A stretch of DNA of 64,000 nt from Streptomyces albogriseolus (GTDB taxonomy: Bacteria; Actinomycetota; Actinomycetes; Streptomycetales; Streptomycetaceae): the NCBI GenBank assembly GCA_014650475.1, contig BMVA01000015.1, positions 62,001 to 126,000 of the forward strand, given 5' to 3'. A program made the translations under genes and the position numbers. Shown here one piece after another: positions 42,520 through 51,222 of this stretch (positions within the stretch are counted from its first letter, which is position 1; each line of letters starts with the position of its first letter). The notes beneath the pieces were generated by a model. That model was not told where the DNA came from, made no database searches, and saw only the letters and a program-made list of their open reading frames with translations.

Positions 42520-43643
42520 TGAAGAAGTTCGACAAGGAGCGCGTGCTCCTCGCGGTGGCCGGCCCGGTCATCGCGCTCGCCGTGGCCTTCGTGCTGAGTG
42601 CGATCGTGCTGATCGCCTCCGGCAAGAACCCCGTCGAGCCGTTCGCCCTCATGTTCGAGCAGGCCGGGTACTCCGACGTCCAGGTGCTGATCCTCAACCA
42701 GGCCTCGATGTACTACATCGCGGCCCTGGCGGTGGCCATCGGCTTCCGGATGAACCTGTTCAACATCGGCGTCGACGGCCAGTACCAGCTCGGCGCGATG
42801 ATGGCCGCCATCGTCGGCGCGCACGCGAACCTGCCGGCGTTCCTCCAGGTGCCGCTGCTGCTGCTGACCGCCGTGTGCACCGGCGCCTTCTGGGCCGGCA
42901 TCGCCGGCGTCCTCAAGGTCACCCGCGGCGTCAGCGAGGTCGTCGCCACGATCATGCTCAACGCCATCGCCACCTCGCTGATCGTCTACATGTGGAAGCC
43001 GGACGTCTTCGGCGTCAAGATCGGCAACAACAGCACCACCGGCGAGATGTACGAGTCCGGCTGGATCCCGGGCATCGACCTCGGCGCGGCCGGCGAGATC
43101 TACGGCCTGGTCGTCCTCGCCGTGCTCCTCGGCATCGGCTACTGGGTCGTCCTCAACCGCACCCGCTTCGGCTTCGACCTGCGCGCCTCCGGCGCCTCCA
43201 GCTCCGCCGCGGCCGCCAGCGGCGTCGACCCCAAGCGCATGGTCCTCACCGCCATGCTGATCTCCGGCGCCATCGCCGGTCTCGCGGGCCTGCCGATCCT
43301 GCTCGGCGACTCCCACACGTACAACCTCAACTTCCCCACCGGCATCGGCTTCCTCGGCATCGGCATCGCCCTGCTCGGCCGCAACAGCCCGGTCGGGATC
43401 GTCTTCGCCGCCCTGCTGTGGGCCTGGCTCGACAAGGCGTCGCCCGAGCTGGACTTCCACGGCTACGACAAGGAGATCGCGGTCATCATGCAGGGCCTGA
43501 TCGTCCTCTCGGTGGTCGTCTCCTACGAGGCCGTCCGCGAGTGGGGCCTGCGCCGCCAGCAGCGCCGGGTCGGCGCCGAACTCGCCGCGGGACACGTCCT
43601 GGGCGCCGACAACAACACCACGAAGGAGGTGGCCGGCCGATGA
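42519..43643 (+). CDS. ABC transporter permease for nucleosides (first)
   Basis: 374-residue inner-membrane permease of the BPD_transp_2 group. It has about eight to ten hydrophobic helices and conserved blocks FRMNLFNIGVDGQYQLGA, GVSEVVATIMLNAIA and FGFDLRASGASSSAAAASGV. The last 45 residues are a polar cytoplasmic tail. ATG overlaps the ATPase stop, and its own stop overlaps the second permease (ATGA), so the four genes ATPase-permease-permease-cdd are translationally coupled. Works with the BMP lipoproteins encoded upstream. Confidence 0.94.
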   Translation: MKKFDKERVLLAVAGPVIALAVAFVLSAIVLIASGKNPVEPFALMFEQAGYSDVQVLILNQASMYYIAALAVAIGFRMNLFNIGVDGQYQLGAMMAAIVGAHANLPAFLQVPLLLLTAVCTGAFWAGIAGVLKVTRGVSEVVATIMLNAIATSLIVYMWKPDVFGVKIGNNSTTGEMYESGWIPGIDLGAAGEIYGLVVLAVLLGIGYWVVLNRTRFGFDLRASGASSSAAAASGVDPKRMVLTAMLISGAIAGLAGLPILLGDSHTYNLNFPTGIGFLGIGIALLGRNSPVGIVFAALLWAWLDKASPELDFHGYDKEIAVIMQGLIVLSVVVSYEAVREWGLRRQQRRVGAELAAGHVLGADNNTTKEVAGR

Positions 43644-44914
43644 CCGCTCCGACCACAGCGACCGACGTCAACCAGCCGTCGCTGGAGCACGCCCCGCCGA
43701 CCGGCCGCCGCATGTCCTGGCCCGTCCTGCTGCTGGTCATCGCCGGAGCTCTGGCGCTGACCTCGATCGTGCGCCTGATCACCGGCGCCGACGGCATCAC
43801 CAACGTCAGCCAGATGTCCACCGCGCTCCAGCTCGCCGTGCCGATCGGCCTCGCCGGTCTCGGCGGCCTGTGGGCCGAGCGCGCGGGCGTGGTGAACATC
43901 GGCCTCGAAGGCATGATGATCCTCGGCACCTGGTTCGGCGCCTGGGCCGGATTCCAGTGGGGCCCGTGGACCGGCGTCCTCGTCGGCCTGATCGGCGGCT
44001 GCCTCGGCGGCCTGCTGCACGCCGTCGTGACCGTCACCTTCAACGTCAACCACATCGTCTCCGGTGTGGCGATCAACATCCTCGCCCTCGGCGCCACCCG
44101 CTACCTGGCCCCGCTCGCCTTCGAGGGCCACCAGGGCGGCTCCGCCAAGCAGTCCCCGGCGGTCGAGTCCCTCGGCCACTTCACGGTGCCCGGACTGTCC
44201 GACTGGCTGAGCGACCTCAACGCCAAGGGCTGGTTCTTCGTCTCGGACATCGCGGGCCTGCTCGGCGGCCTGGTCACCGACGTCTCCTGGCTGACCCTGA
44301 TCGCCGTCGCGCTCGTCCCCGGCACCTGGTGGATCCTCTGGCGCACCCCGTTCGGGCTGCGGCTGCGCTCCTGCGGCGAGAACCCGGTGGCCGCCGAGTC
44401 CCTCGGCGTCAACGTCTACAAGTACAAGTACCTCGCCGTGATCATCTCCGGCGGACTGGCCGGCCTCGGCGGCGTCTTCCTCTCCATCGTGGCCAACCCC
44501 TTCTACCTGGAGGGCCAGACCAGCGGCCGCGGCTACATCGGCCTCGCCGCGATGATCTTCGGCAACTGGATGCCGGGCGGCCTCGCCATCGGCGCCGGCC
44601 TCTTCGGCTACACCGACAGCCTCAACCTGCGCGGCGGCTCCACCAACGTGCACGCCCTGCTGCTGCTCGGCGCGCTGCTGCTGGTCATCGGCGCCATCTG
44701 GCTGGCGATCCGCAAGAAGTACGTCCAGGCGGCCGTCACCCTGGTGGTCGGCGCCCTCGTGTTCGCCTGGTACGCCGGCACCAACGAGGTCCCGAGCCAG
44801 GTCGTCGCCGCCACCCCGTACGTCGTCACCCTGGTCGTCCTCGCCCTCTCCGCCCAGCGGCTGCGCATGCCCAAGGCGGACGGCATGCCGTACCGGAAGG
44901 GACAGGGCAAGTGA
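43640..44914 (+). CDS. ABC transporter permease for nucleosides (second)
   Basis: 424-residue second permease of the importer, with about ten membrane helices. Conserved blocks are GLGGLWAERAGVVNIGLEGMM, VNHIVSGVAINILALG and FGLRLRSCGENPVAAESLG. It carries a longer periplasmic or cytoplasmic loop (GHQGGSAKQSPAVESLGHF) than sugar permeases. Its stop codon overlaps the cytidine deaminase start (GTGA), tying uptake to salvage in one message. Confidence 0.94.
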   Translation: MTAPTTATDVNQPSLEHAPPTGRRMSWPVLLLVIAGALALTSIVRLITGADGITNVSQMSTALQLAVPIGLAGLGGLWAERAGVVNIGLEGMMILGTWFGAWAGFQWGPWTGVLVGLIGGCLGGLLHAVVTVTFNVNHIVSGVAINILALGATRYLAPLAFEGHQGGSAKQSPAVESLGHFTVPGLSDWLSDLNAKGWFFVSDIAGLLGGLVTDVSWLTLIAVALVPGTWWILWRTPFGLRLRSCGENPVAAESLGVNVYKYKYLAVIISGGLAGLGGVFLSIVANPFYLEGQTSGRGYIGLAAMIFGNWMPGGLAIGAGLFGYTDSLNLRGGSTNVHALLLLGALLLVIGAIWLAIRKKYVQAAVTLVVGALVFAWYAGTNEVPSQVVAATPYVVTLVVLALSAQRLRMPKADGMPYRKGQGK

Positions 44915-45312
44915 CCGCGGCCGCCGACGTCGACTGGGAGGCGCTGCGCGCGGCGGCGCGGGACGCCATGTCCTACGCCTACGCCCCCTACTCGGGGTAC
45001 CCGGTCGGCGTCGCGGCCCGGGTCGACGACGGACGCACGGTCACCGGCTGCAACGTCGAGAACGCGTCGTACGGACTCGGCCTGTGCGCCGAGTGCGGAC
45101 TGGTCTCGGAGCTGCAGCGCACCGGGGGCGGCCGGCTCACGCACTTCACCTGCGTGGACGGCGGCGGCGAGATCCTCGTCCCGTGCGGCCGCTGCCGTCA
45201 GCTGCTGTACGAGTTCGGCGGTCCCGGACTGCTGCTGGAGACGCCCGAGGGCATCCTGCCCCTGTCCGAGATGCTGCCCCAGGCCTTCGGCCCCCAGCAC
45301 CTCACCAAGTAA
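44911..45312 (+). CDS. cdd: Cytidine deaminase
   Basis: 133-residue zinc enzyme converting cytidine or deoxycytidine to the uridine forms. Zinc ligands and the catalytic Glu are visible in LCAECGLVSEL and PCGRCRQLLYEF; substrate-binding residues are in TGCNVENASYG. Length fits the homotetrameric class. GTG 44911 overlaps the permease stop. Downstream of the importer and 92 bp before deoA, so imported pyrimidine nucleosides can be deaminated and then cleaved. Confidence 0.96.
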   Translation: MTAAADVDWEALRAAARDAMSYAYAPYSGYPVGVAARVDDGRTVTGCNVENASYGLGLCAECGLVSELQRTGGGRLTHFTCVDGGGEILVPCGRCRQLLYEFGGPGLLLETPEGILPLSEMLPQAFGPQHLTK

Positions 45313-45404
45313 CTCCCGTGCGGCCCCTCCCGACGGCACCCGGCACCCCGGGCGGCGTCGAGCGGAGGGGCCGTGCTCTTCGCACCCCGGAAGGAACGCC
45401 AGCC

Positions 45405-46685
45405 ATGGCCATGGACGTCATCTCCGTCATCCGCACCAAGCGGGACCGCGGCGAACTCACCGACGAGCAGATCGACTGGGTCATCGACGCGTACACCCGC
45501 GGGGAGGTGGCCGACGAGCAGATGTCGGCCCTCGCCATGGCGATCCTGCTCAACGGCATGAACCGCCGCGAGATCGCCCGCTGGACCGCCGCGATGATCG
45601 CCTCAGGCGAGCGCATGGACTTCTCCTCGCTCTCCCGCCCGACCGCCGACAAGCACTCCACCGGCGGCGTCGGCGACAAGATCACCCTTCCGCTCGCGCC
45701 GCTGGTCGCCGCCTGCGGCGCGGCCGTCCCGCAGCTCTCCGGCCGCGGCCTCGGCCACACCGGCGGCACCCTGGACAAGCTGGAGTCGATCCCCGGCTGG
45801 CGCGCCCTGCTCTCCAACGAGGAGATGCTGCACGTCCTCGACACCACCGGCGCGGTGATCTGCGCGGCCGGCGACGGACTCGCCCCCGCCGACAAGAAGC
45901 TCTACGCCCTGCGCGACGTCACCGGCACCGTCGAGGCGATCCCGCTCATCGCGTCCTCGATCATGTCGAAGAAGATCGCCGAGGGCACCGGCTCCCTGGT
46001 CCTGGACGTCAAGGTCGGCTCCGGCGCCTTCATGAAGACGATCGAGGACGCCCGCGAGCTGGCCTCGACCATGGTGGGCCTCGGCACCTACCACGGCGTG
46101 AAGACGGTCGCCCTGCTCACCGACATGTCCACCCCCCTCGGCCGCACGGCGGGCAACGCCCTGGAGGTCCGCGAGTCCGTCGAGGTCCTCGCGGGCGGCG
46201 GCCCGGCGGACGTCGTCGAGCTGACGATCGCGCTGGCCCGGGAGATGCTCGACGCGGCCGGCCTGAAGGACGCCGACCCGGCGAAGGCCCTCGCCGACGG
46301 CTCCGCGATGGACGTCTGGCGCCGCATGATCGCCGCACAGGGCGGCGACCCGGACGCGGAACTCCCGGTCGCCCGCGAGCAGCACGTGGTGAAGGCCCCG
46401 TCGTCGGGCGTCCTCACCCGCCTGGACGCCTACGACGTCGGCGTCGCCGCCTGGCGCCTCGGCGCGGGCCGCGCCCGCAAGGAGGACCCGGTGCAGGCGG
46501 GCGCGGGCGTCGAGATGCACGCCAAGCCCGGCGACCGCGTCACTGAGGGGCAGCCCCTCCTCACCCTCCACACGGACACCCCGGACCGCTTCGCCTACGC
46601 GCTCCAGTCCTTGGAGGGCTCCTTCGACATCGGCTCAGACGCGGACTTCACCGCCACGCCGGTGGTCCTGGAGCGCATCGTCTGA
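45405..46685 (+). CDS. deoA: Thymidine phosphorylase
   Basis: 426-residue pyrimidine-nucleoside phosphorylase releasing thymine or uracil and (deoxy)ribose-1-phosphate. Signature sequence SGRGLGHTGGTLDKLESIPG, phosphate-site motif KHSTGGVGDK and C-terminal domain VKAPSSGVLTRLDAYDVG are all present. AAGGAA precedes ATG 45405; ATG 45411 is an alternative. Last gene of the nucleoside block, followed by a terminator at 46708-46741. Confidence 0.96.
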   Translation: MAMDVISVIRTKRDRGELTDEQIDWVIDAYTRGEVADEQMSALAMAILLNGMNRREIARWTAAMIASGERMDFSSLSRPTADKHSTGGVGDKITLPLAPLVAACGAAVPQLSGRGLGHTGGTLDKLESIPGWRALLSNEEMLHVLDTTGAVICAAGDGLAPADKKLYALRDVTGTVEAIPLIASSIMSKKIAEGTGSLVLDVKVGSGAFMKTIEDARELASTMVGLGTYHGVKTVALLTDMSTPLGRTAGNALEVRESVEVLAGGGPADVVELTIALAREMLDAAGLKDADPAKALADGSAMDVWRRMIAAQGGDPDAELPVAREQHVVKAPSSGVLTRLDAYDVGVAAWRLGAGRARKEDPVQAGAGVEMHAKPGDRVTEGQPLLTLHTDTPDRFAYALQSLEGSFDIGSDADFTATPVVLERIV

Positions 46686-46707
46686 CCTGCAATTTCTCCT
46701 TTCGGGT

Positions 46708-46741
46708 GAACGGGACCGGTGGACCCCTGCCGGTCCCGTTC
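46708..46741 (+). terminator. Terminator after deoA
   Basis: 12-bp stem GAACGGGACCGG with 10-base loop, 22 bp after the stop codon. Confidence 0.8.
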
Positions 46742-46780
46742 GTCATGCTGTACTCGGCGACGTACCGATAGGAGACCGCC

Positions 46781-47365
46781 ATGAGCGCACTCACCGTGAG
46801 CCAGGACCCCGAACAGAGCTGGGACGACCTCGTCCGGTTCTGGGAGGAGATGGAATGGCCCGAGGGCAGCAAGGTGGAGATCATCGAGGGGATCGTCACC
46901 GTGTCACCCGCTCCCGCGTATCGTCACAACGTGATCGCGGCCCGCATTCAGCGTCGCCTCTACACTGCGATCCCCGAGGACTGGGAGATCTTTCAGACCC
47001 TCGCCCTCGCGGTGCCGTCACGCCTGGGCATGCTCATCCCGGATCTCGTGGTCGCCCCTGTGCGCGACCACACCGAGTCGGACACCCACATCCCCGCCGC
47101 TCTTGCCGAGCTGGTCGTCGAGGTCACCTCCAAGTCCAACGCCCGCCACGACCGCGTCAGCAAGCCCGCCGCCTACGCGGCCGCCGGTATCCCCCTCTAC
47201 TTGTTGGTCGACGCCTGGGCCCCCGACGGCCCGACCGTGACGCTCTACGGGGAACCGAAGGACGACGTCTACCGGCCGCTGAAGAGCGTGAAGTTCGGCG
47301 AGCCGATCGAACTCCCCGCCCCCTTCGACCTCGTCATCGACACGGCCGGGTTCACCGGGACCTGA
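46781..47365 (+). CDS. Uma2-family (DUF820) endonuclease-like protein
   Basis: 194-residue PD-(D/E)xK-fold protein of the Uma2 family, widespread in Streptomyces and of unclear biological role. The core is visible: VEIIEGIVTVSPAP, then LIPDLVVAP, then LVVEVTSKSNARHDRVSKP, where the Asp, Glu and Lys form the nuclease-type site. ATAGGAG stands before ATG 46781. The gene ends exactly where the convergent AEC gene ends: the two stops share TGATCA with no base between. Confidence 0.9.
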   Translation: MSALTVSQDPEQSWDDLVRFWEEMEWPEGSKVEIIEGIVTVSPAPAYRHNVIAARIQRRLYTAIPEDWEIFQTLALAVPSRLGMLIPDLVVAPVRDHTESDTHIPAALAELVVEVTSKSNARHDRVSKPAAYAAAGIPLYLLVDAWAPDGPTVTLYGEPKDDVYRPLKSVKFGEPIELPAPFDLVIDTAGFTGT

Positions 47366-48286
47366 TCACCCCAGCACCGCCGCCACCGCCACCAGGACCG
47401 GGACCGAGAGCGCCGTCGAGACCAGGATGGTCTCGCGGGCCAGGCGTTCGCCGACGCCGTAACTGCTCGCGTAGGTGTAGAGGTTCTGGGCGGCCGGGAG
47501 CGCCGAGGTCACCACCACGTCCAGCAGGTGCGCCCCGCGCAGGCCGAACACGCCCACCGCCAGCGCCCAGGCGGTCAGCGGCTGGCCCACCGCCTTGAGC
47601 CCCACGGCCAGGAGCACCGCCCCCCGGTCGCCTCCGCGCAGCGGCAGGGAGCTGCCCCGCAGCGAGATGCCGAAGGCGAGGAGCACGGCGGGGACGGCCA
47701 TGTTGCCGATCAGCTGCACCGGGTCCCACACCGGCCCGGGAATCTCCACCCCGGCCGCCGACACCGCCACCCCCGTCAGCGACCCCAGCGCGATCGGATT
47801 GCGCAGCGGGGTCAGCAGCCGGCGCCACAGCGGCAGCTTCTCGCCCGCCGTCGACAGGTCCAGGACGGTCAGCGCGACCGGTGTGACCCCGACCAGCTGG
47901 AACAGCAGCACCGGCGCCACCAGCGAGGCGTCCCCCAGGACGTACACGGCGATCGGGATGCCCAGGTTGCCGGAGTTGACGTAGCTGGAGCACAGGGCGC
48001 CGATGGTGGTGCGGCCGACGCCCCAGCCGCGCGCCACGCCCACCGCGACGAAGACGCCCGCCACCGCCGCCGTGCTCAGCGCGGTCACCAGCAGACGGCC
48101 GGAGAAGACCACCGACAGGTCCGCGCGGGCCAGCGTGGTGAACAGCAGCGCCGGGGACGCCACATGGAACGCCAGCTTGGTCAGCACCTCGCTGCCCTGC
48201 GCGCCGAGATTCCCCCGCCGTCCGATGACGTAGCCGACGCCGATGACGACGGCGATCACCAGGAACCCGCTCAGCACCCCCTGCAC
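47366..48286 (-). CDS. AEC-family transporter (auxin efflux carrier type)
   Basis: 306-residue inner-membrane carrier with about eight to ten helices. Family features are GYVIGRRG near the first helix, SSYVNSGNLGIPI in the middle, and a second half repeat (NMAVPAVLLAFGISLRG, then LPAAQNLYTYASSYG). GTG 48286 follows GGGGAG by 5 bases. Bacterial relatives move malate or other organic anions; substrate is not predictable here. Its 3' end abuts the Uma2 gene without gap. Confidence 0.88.
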   Translation of the reverse strand: MQGVLSGFLVIAVVIGVGYVIGRRGNLGAQGSEVLTKLAFHVASPALLFTTLARADLSVVFSGRLLVTALSTAAVAGVFVAVGVARGWGVGRTTIGALCSSYVNSGNLGIPIAVYVLGDASLVAPVLLFQLVGVTPVALTVLDLSTAGEKLPLWRRLLTPLRNPIALGSLTGVAVSAAGVEIPGPVWDPVQLIGNMAVPAVLLAFGISLRGSSLPLRGGDRGAVLLAVGLKAVGQPLTAWALAVGVFGLRGAHLLDVVVTSALPAAQNLYTYASSYGVGERLARETILVSTALSVPVLVAVAAVLG

Positions 48287-48421
48287 GGCGGCTCCCCGTG
48301 ACGGTGAAGGGCACCGGGCCCCGGGGACGGCGATGATCTGTGGCGCATACAGCCAACCCTCCGGGGAGGGCCGCGCCCCGGTCAATGTGATCCTCGGCGC
48401 CGCGCGACGGGCCGCCGCGCG

Positions 48422-48811
48422 ATGAGTTACGGGCGACCGGCCGGTCTACCGGTCGTGGACGCCATGACACCGCCCGTGCTCGTGCTCAGCGGCCCCCTCA
48501 CCCCGGGCGAGGTGAGCGGGCCGTGCGAGGCGCTGCGCGCCCTGCTGGACGGCGGGGGGCGCGGCCGTGTCGTGGTGTGCGACGTGGCCGGGCTGGGACC
48601 GCCGGGCCTGGCCGCCGTGAACCTGCTGGCCCGGCTGCAGCTCACCGCCCGCCGGGCCGGCGGGCGGATACGGCTGCGCGACCCCTCCCCGGCGCTATGC
48701 GCCCTGCTCGACCTCGTCGGTCTCCGCTTCGAGACGGAGGGGCAGCCCGAACAGCGGGAACCACCGCTGCGTGTCCAGGAAGCAGTGGAACCCGGTGATC
48801 CGGCCGTCTGA
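48422..48811 (+). CDS. STAS-domain protein (anti-sigma-factor-antagonist-like)
   Basis: 129 residues. From residue 15 it follows the STAS fold (PPVLVLSGPLTPGEV, VVVCDVAGLGPPGLAAVNLLARLQ, then GGRIRLRDPSPALCALLDLVGL). Classical antagonists have a phosphorylatable Ser in D-S-S-G; here the site reads GPPG, so regulation by serine kinases is unlikely. ATG 48422 lacks a ribosome binding site; ATG 48464, at the beginning of the domain, is possible. The last 39 codons are antisense to the 3' end of the sigma-factor gene, an unusual overlap of 117 bp. Confidence 0.68.
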   Translation: MSYGRPAGLPVVDAMTPPVLVLSGPLTPGEVSGPCEALRALLDGGGRGRVVVCDVAGLGPPGLAAVNLLARLQLTARRAGGRIRLRDPSPALCALLDLVGLRFETEGQPEQREPPLRVQEAVEPGDPAV

Positions 48812-49708
48812 GATCTCCAGCGCCTGGACCGCCCACGGCGCGTACCCGCCGTTCTCCGGGTCGGGCTTGTACTGCGCGAACCCGGGCAGTCCGTTCACCT
48901 CGACGGGCACCAGCTTCGAGTGCGCGCAGGCGGCGCCCAGCGTCGTCATGAAGCCCGTGATGTCGTCGGCGCCGGTCAGCCACAGGTCGAACGGCGGCAT
49001 CGTCATGATGGCGTCCTCGTGCAGCAGCGCGGTCAGCGCCGACATGTCGTACCCCTCGAAGGCGGCCACGTACCGGTCGAGGAGCTTCTTCTGGTCCTCG
49101 TCCAGCGGGTCGGAGACCGCCGCGTCGGCGCCCGGCTCGCGCCGCTCGGCGAGCGTCGCCCGGGCCCGCTGCAACGCGCTGTTGACCGACGCGACCGACG
49201 TGCCGAGCAGCTCGGCGACCTCGCTCGCCTTCCACGCCAGCACCTCGCGCAGGATCAGCACCGCCCGCTGCTTGGCGGGCAGCCGCTGCAGCGCCGCCAT
49301 GAACGCCAGCCGCACGGACTCCTTGGCGACCGCGGCCTCCGCCGGGTCGGCGGGGGTGGGCAGCACCCGGTCGTCGGGCATCGGCTCCAGCCAGGTGTGG
49401 TCGGGGCGGGGGGACAGGGCGGCCCGCGCCAGCGGCGTGGAGTCCGTGAGGTCCATCGGGCGGGCGCGCTTGTTGCCCGCGGACAGCATGTCCAGGCAGA
49501 CGTTCGTCGCGATGCGGTAGAGCCAGGAGCGGAGGCTGGAGCGTCCCTCGAACTTGTCGAGGCTGCGCCAGGCACGGATCATCGTGTCCTGCACCGCGTC
49601 CTCGGCCTCGAAGGACGAACCGAGCATCCGGTAGCAGTACCCGGTCAGCTCCACCCGGTACTGCTCCAGCGTGGCGTCCGGATCCGTCGTCGCCGTGCCG
49701 TTCGTCAT
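48695..49708 (-). CDS. Sigma-70 family factor of SigG type with C-terminal SnoaL-like domain
   Basis: 337 residues. Sigma-2 spans about residues 15-85 (YRMLGSSFEAEDAVQDTMIRAWR, then WLYRIATNVCLDML). Sigma-4 is at about 145-195 (LQRLPAKQRAVLILREVLAW, then LLGTSVASVNSALQRAR). About 210-337 is a SnoaL/NTF2-like domain (LLDRYVAAFEGYDMSALTAL, then PPFDLWLTGADDI), as in mycobacterial SigG relatives, where the C-terminal domain modulates activity without a separate anti-sigma. ATG 49708 is the chosen start. Its 3' end overlaps the convergent STAS gene. Confidence 0.9.
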   Translation of the reverse strand: MTNGTATTDPDATLEQYRVELTGYCYRMLGSSFEAEDAVQDTMIRAWRSLDKFEGRSSLRSWLYRIATNVCLDMLSAGNKRARPMDLTDSTPLARAALSPRPDHTWLEPMPDDRVLPTPADPAEAAVAKESVRLAFMAALQRLPAKQRAVLILREVLAWKASEVAELLGTSVASVNSALQRARATLAERREPGADAAVSDPLDEDQKKLLDRYVAAFEGYDMSALTALLHEDAIMTMPPFDLWLTGADDITGFMTTLGAACAHSKLVPVEVNGLPGFAQYKPDPENGGYAPWAVQALEISDGRITGFHCFLDTQRWFPLFGLPLRLEAETDEVEQGA

Positions 49709-49875
49709 CGTCCACCCACCCCAAGCGGCCTTGTGGCGGCGCGCCGTCGCGCCCACCACTTCGGAAGCTACCGCAGCCCACTGACAACGGCTCCCCGAGC
49801 GGACGAATCCGCAGGTGAGAGGCGTCGCGGGACCGGTTGCCCACCGGCCCCGCGAACGTCGGCGGCAGACGGCCG

Positions 49876-51159
49876 TCAGGCGGTGCGGACCTCTCCGGCG
49901 CGGACCGCCGCCCGGGTCCCGGCCAGGGTGATCGCCGCGACGCCCGCCACGGCCACCAGCCCGACCCCCACCGTGCCGGCCCACCCACCGGCGTGGAAGG
50001 CCAGCGCGCCCACCGCGCTGCCCGCGCTCGACCCGATGTAGTAGGCGGACTGGTACAGCGCGGCCGCCTGCGCCCGGCCCTCCGTCGCGGTGCGGCCCAC
50101 CGCCGACGAGGCCACCGCGTGCCCCGCGAAGAACCCGGCCGTGATCAGCACCAGGCCCAGCAGCACCAGCGGCAGCGCGTCCGCCAGCGACAGCAGCAGC
50201 CCGGCCGCGGTGGTCGCGCCGCCCGCGTACAGGGCGCCCCGGCGGCCCAGCCGGCCCACCAGCCGTCCGGCCGCGGACGCCGACACCGTGCCCACCAGGT
50301 ACACCAGGAACACCGACCCGGCGACGCCCTGCGGCAGCGAGAACGGCTCCTGGGTCAGCCGGTAGCCGATGACCGTGTACACGCCCCCGAACACCGTCAT
50401 GAACAGCGCGCCGATCGCGAACAGCCGCCGCAGCAGCGGGTTCCCGAGGTGGCGGCGGACGGTGCCCGCCAGCACGCGCGGCGCGAGCGAACCGGCCCTG
50501 AAGTGCCGCGGCGCCGGCAGCAGCAGCCGGAACGCCACCGCGCACGCCACCGCGACCAGCCCGATCACGCCGACGGCGATCCGCCAGCCCCACTCCTGCG
50601 CCACCCAGCCGGTGATCACCCGGCCGCTCATCCCGCCGACGCTGTTGCCGGCCACGAACAGCCCGATCGCCGTCACCAGCGCCTTCGGCGTGACCTCCTC
50701 CGCGAGGTACGCCGTCGCCGAGGCGGGGAGCCCCGCCAGCGCCGCGCCCTGGAGCGCCCGCAGCGCGACCAGCGCCCCGAGCGAGGGGGCGAACGGCACC
50801 AGCAGTCCGAGGCTCACCGCGACGGCCAGCGAGGCCGTCATGACCGTACGCCGCCCGAACCGCTCGGACAGGGCGCTCATCGGCAGCACGAACAGCGCCA
50901 GACCGCCGGTCGCCGCCGACACGGTCCAGCTCGCGTCGCTCGCGCTCACCGCGAAGTCGCCGGAGACCAGCGGCAGAAGGGCCTGGGTGGAGTAGAGGAG
51001 CGCGAAGGTCGCGACGCCCGCGAGGAACAGGGCGAGACTCATCCGGCGGTAACCGGGACCGCCCGGGGACATCCGGGTCTCGTCGGCGGGCGGCGGGGCG
51101 GAGGGGACGGATGCGACGGCGTCCACACGGGTGGACGCCCCGGTACTGGCGGGAGTCAT
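49876..51159 (-). CDS. MFS transporter (12 TM, drug exporter-like)
   Basis: 427-residue major facilitator permease. The Pro/Ala-rich N-terminus is followed by twelve hydrophobic helices. Loop motif SERFGRRTVM follows the second helix, and the segment VAGNSVGGMSGRVITG, lying after the fifth helix, fits drug/H+ antiporters of the YnfM-like group. ATG 51159 is chosen; upstream in-frame codons run into the regulator's promoter. It is divergent from a LysR gene, which is likely to control it. Substrate unknown. Confidence 0.9.
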   Translation of the reverse strand: MTPASTGASTRVDAVASVPSAPPPADETRMSPGGPGYRRMSLALFLAGVATFALLYSTQALLPLVSGDFAVSASDASWTVSAATGGLALFVLPMSALSERFGRRTVMTASLAVAVSLGLLVPFAPSLGALVALRALQGAALAGLPASATAYLAEEVTPKALVTAIGLFVAGNSVGGMSGRVITGWVAQEWGWRIAVGVIGLVAVACAVAFRLLLPAPRHFRAGSLAPRVLAGTVRRHLGNPLLRRLFAIGALFMTVFGGVYTVIGYRLTQEPFSLPQGVAGSVFLVYLVGTVSASAAGRLVGRLGRRGALYAGGATTAAGLLLSLADALPLVLLGLVLITAGFFAGHAVASSAVGRTATEGRAQAAALYQSAYYIGSSAGSAVGALAFHAGGWAGTVGVGLVAVAGVAAITLAGTRAAVRAGEVRTA

Positions 51160-51191
51160 GCCTCGAACGTACGGAGGTCTCCGCTGATCCG

Positions 51192-51204
51192 TCCAATGCA
51201 TGGA
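51192..51204. promoter_or_regulatory. Candidate LysR binding site
   Basis: TCCAATGCATGGA contains inverted TCCA/TGGA arms and lies midway in the 63-bp gap between the MFS and LysR genes, the usual place for a LysR site. Confidence 0.4.
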
Positions 51205-51222
51205 ATCGCCATAATCGTTCCC

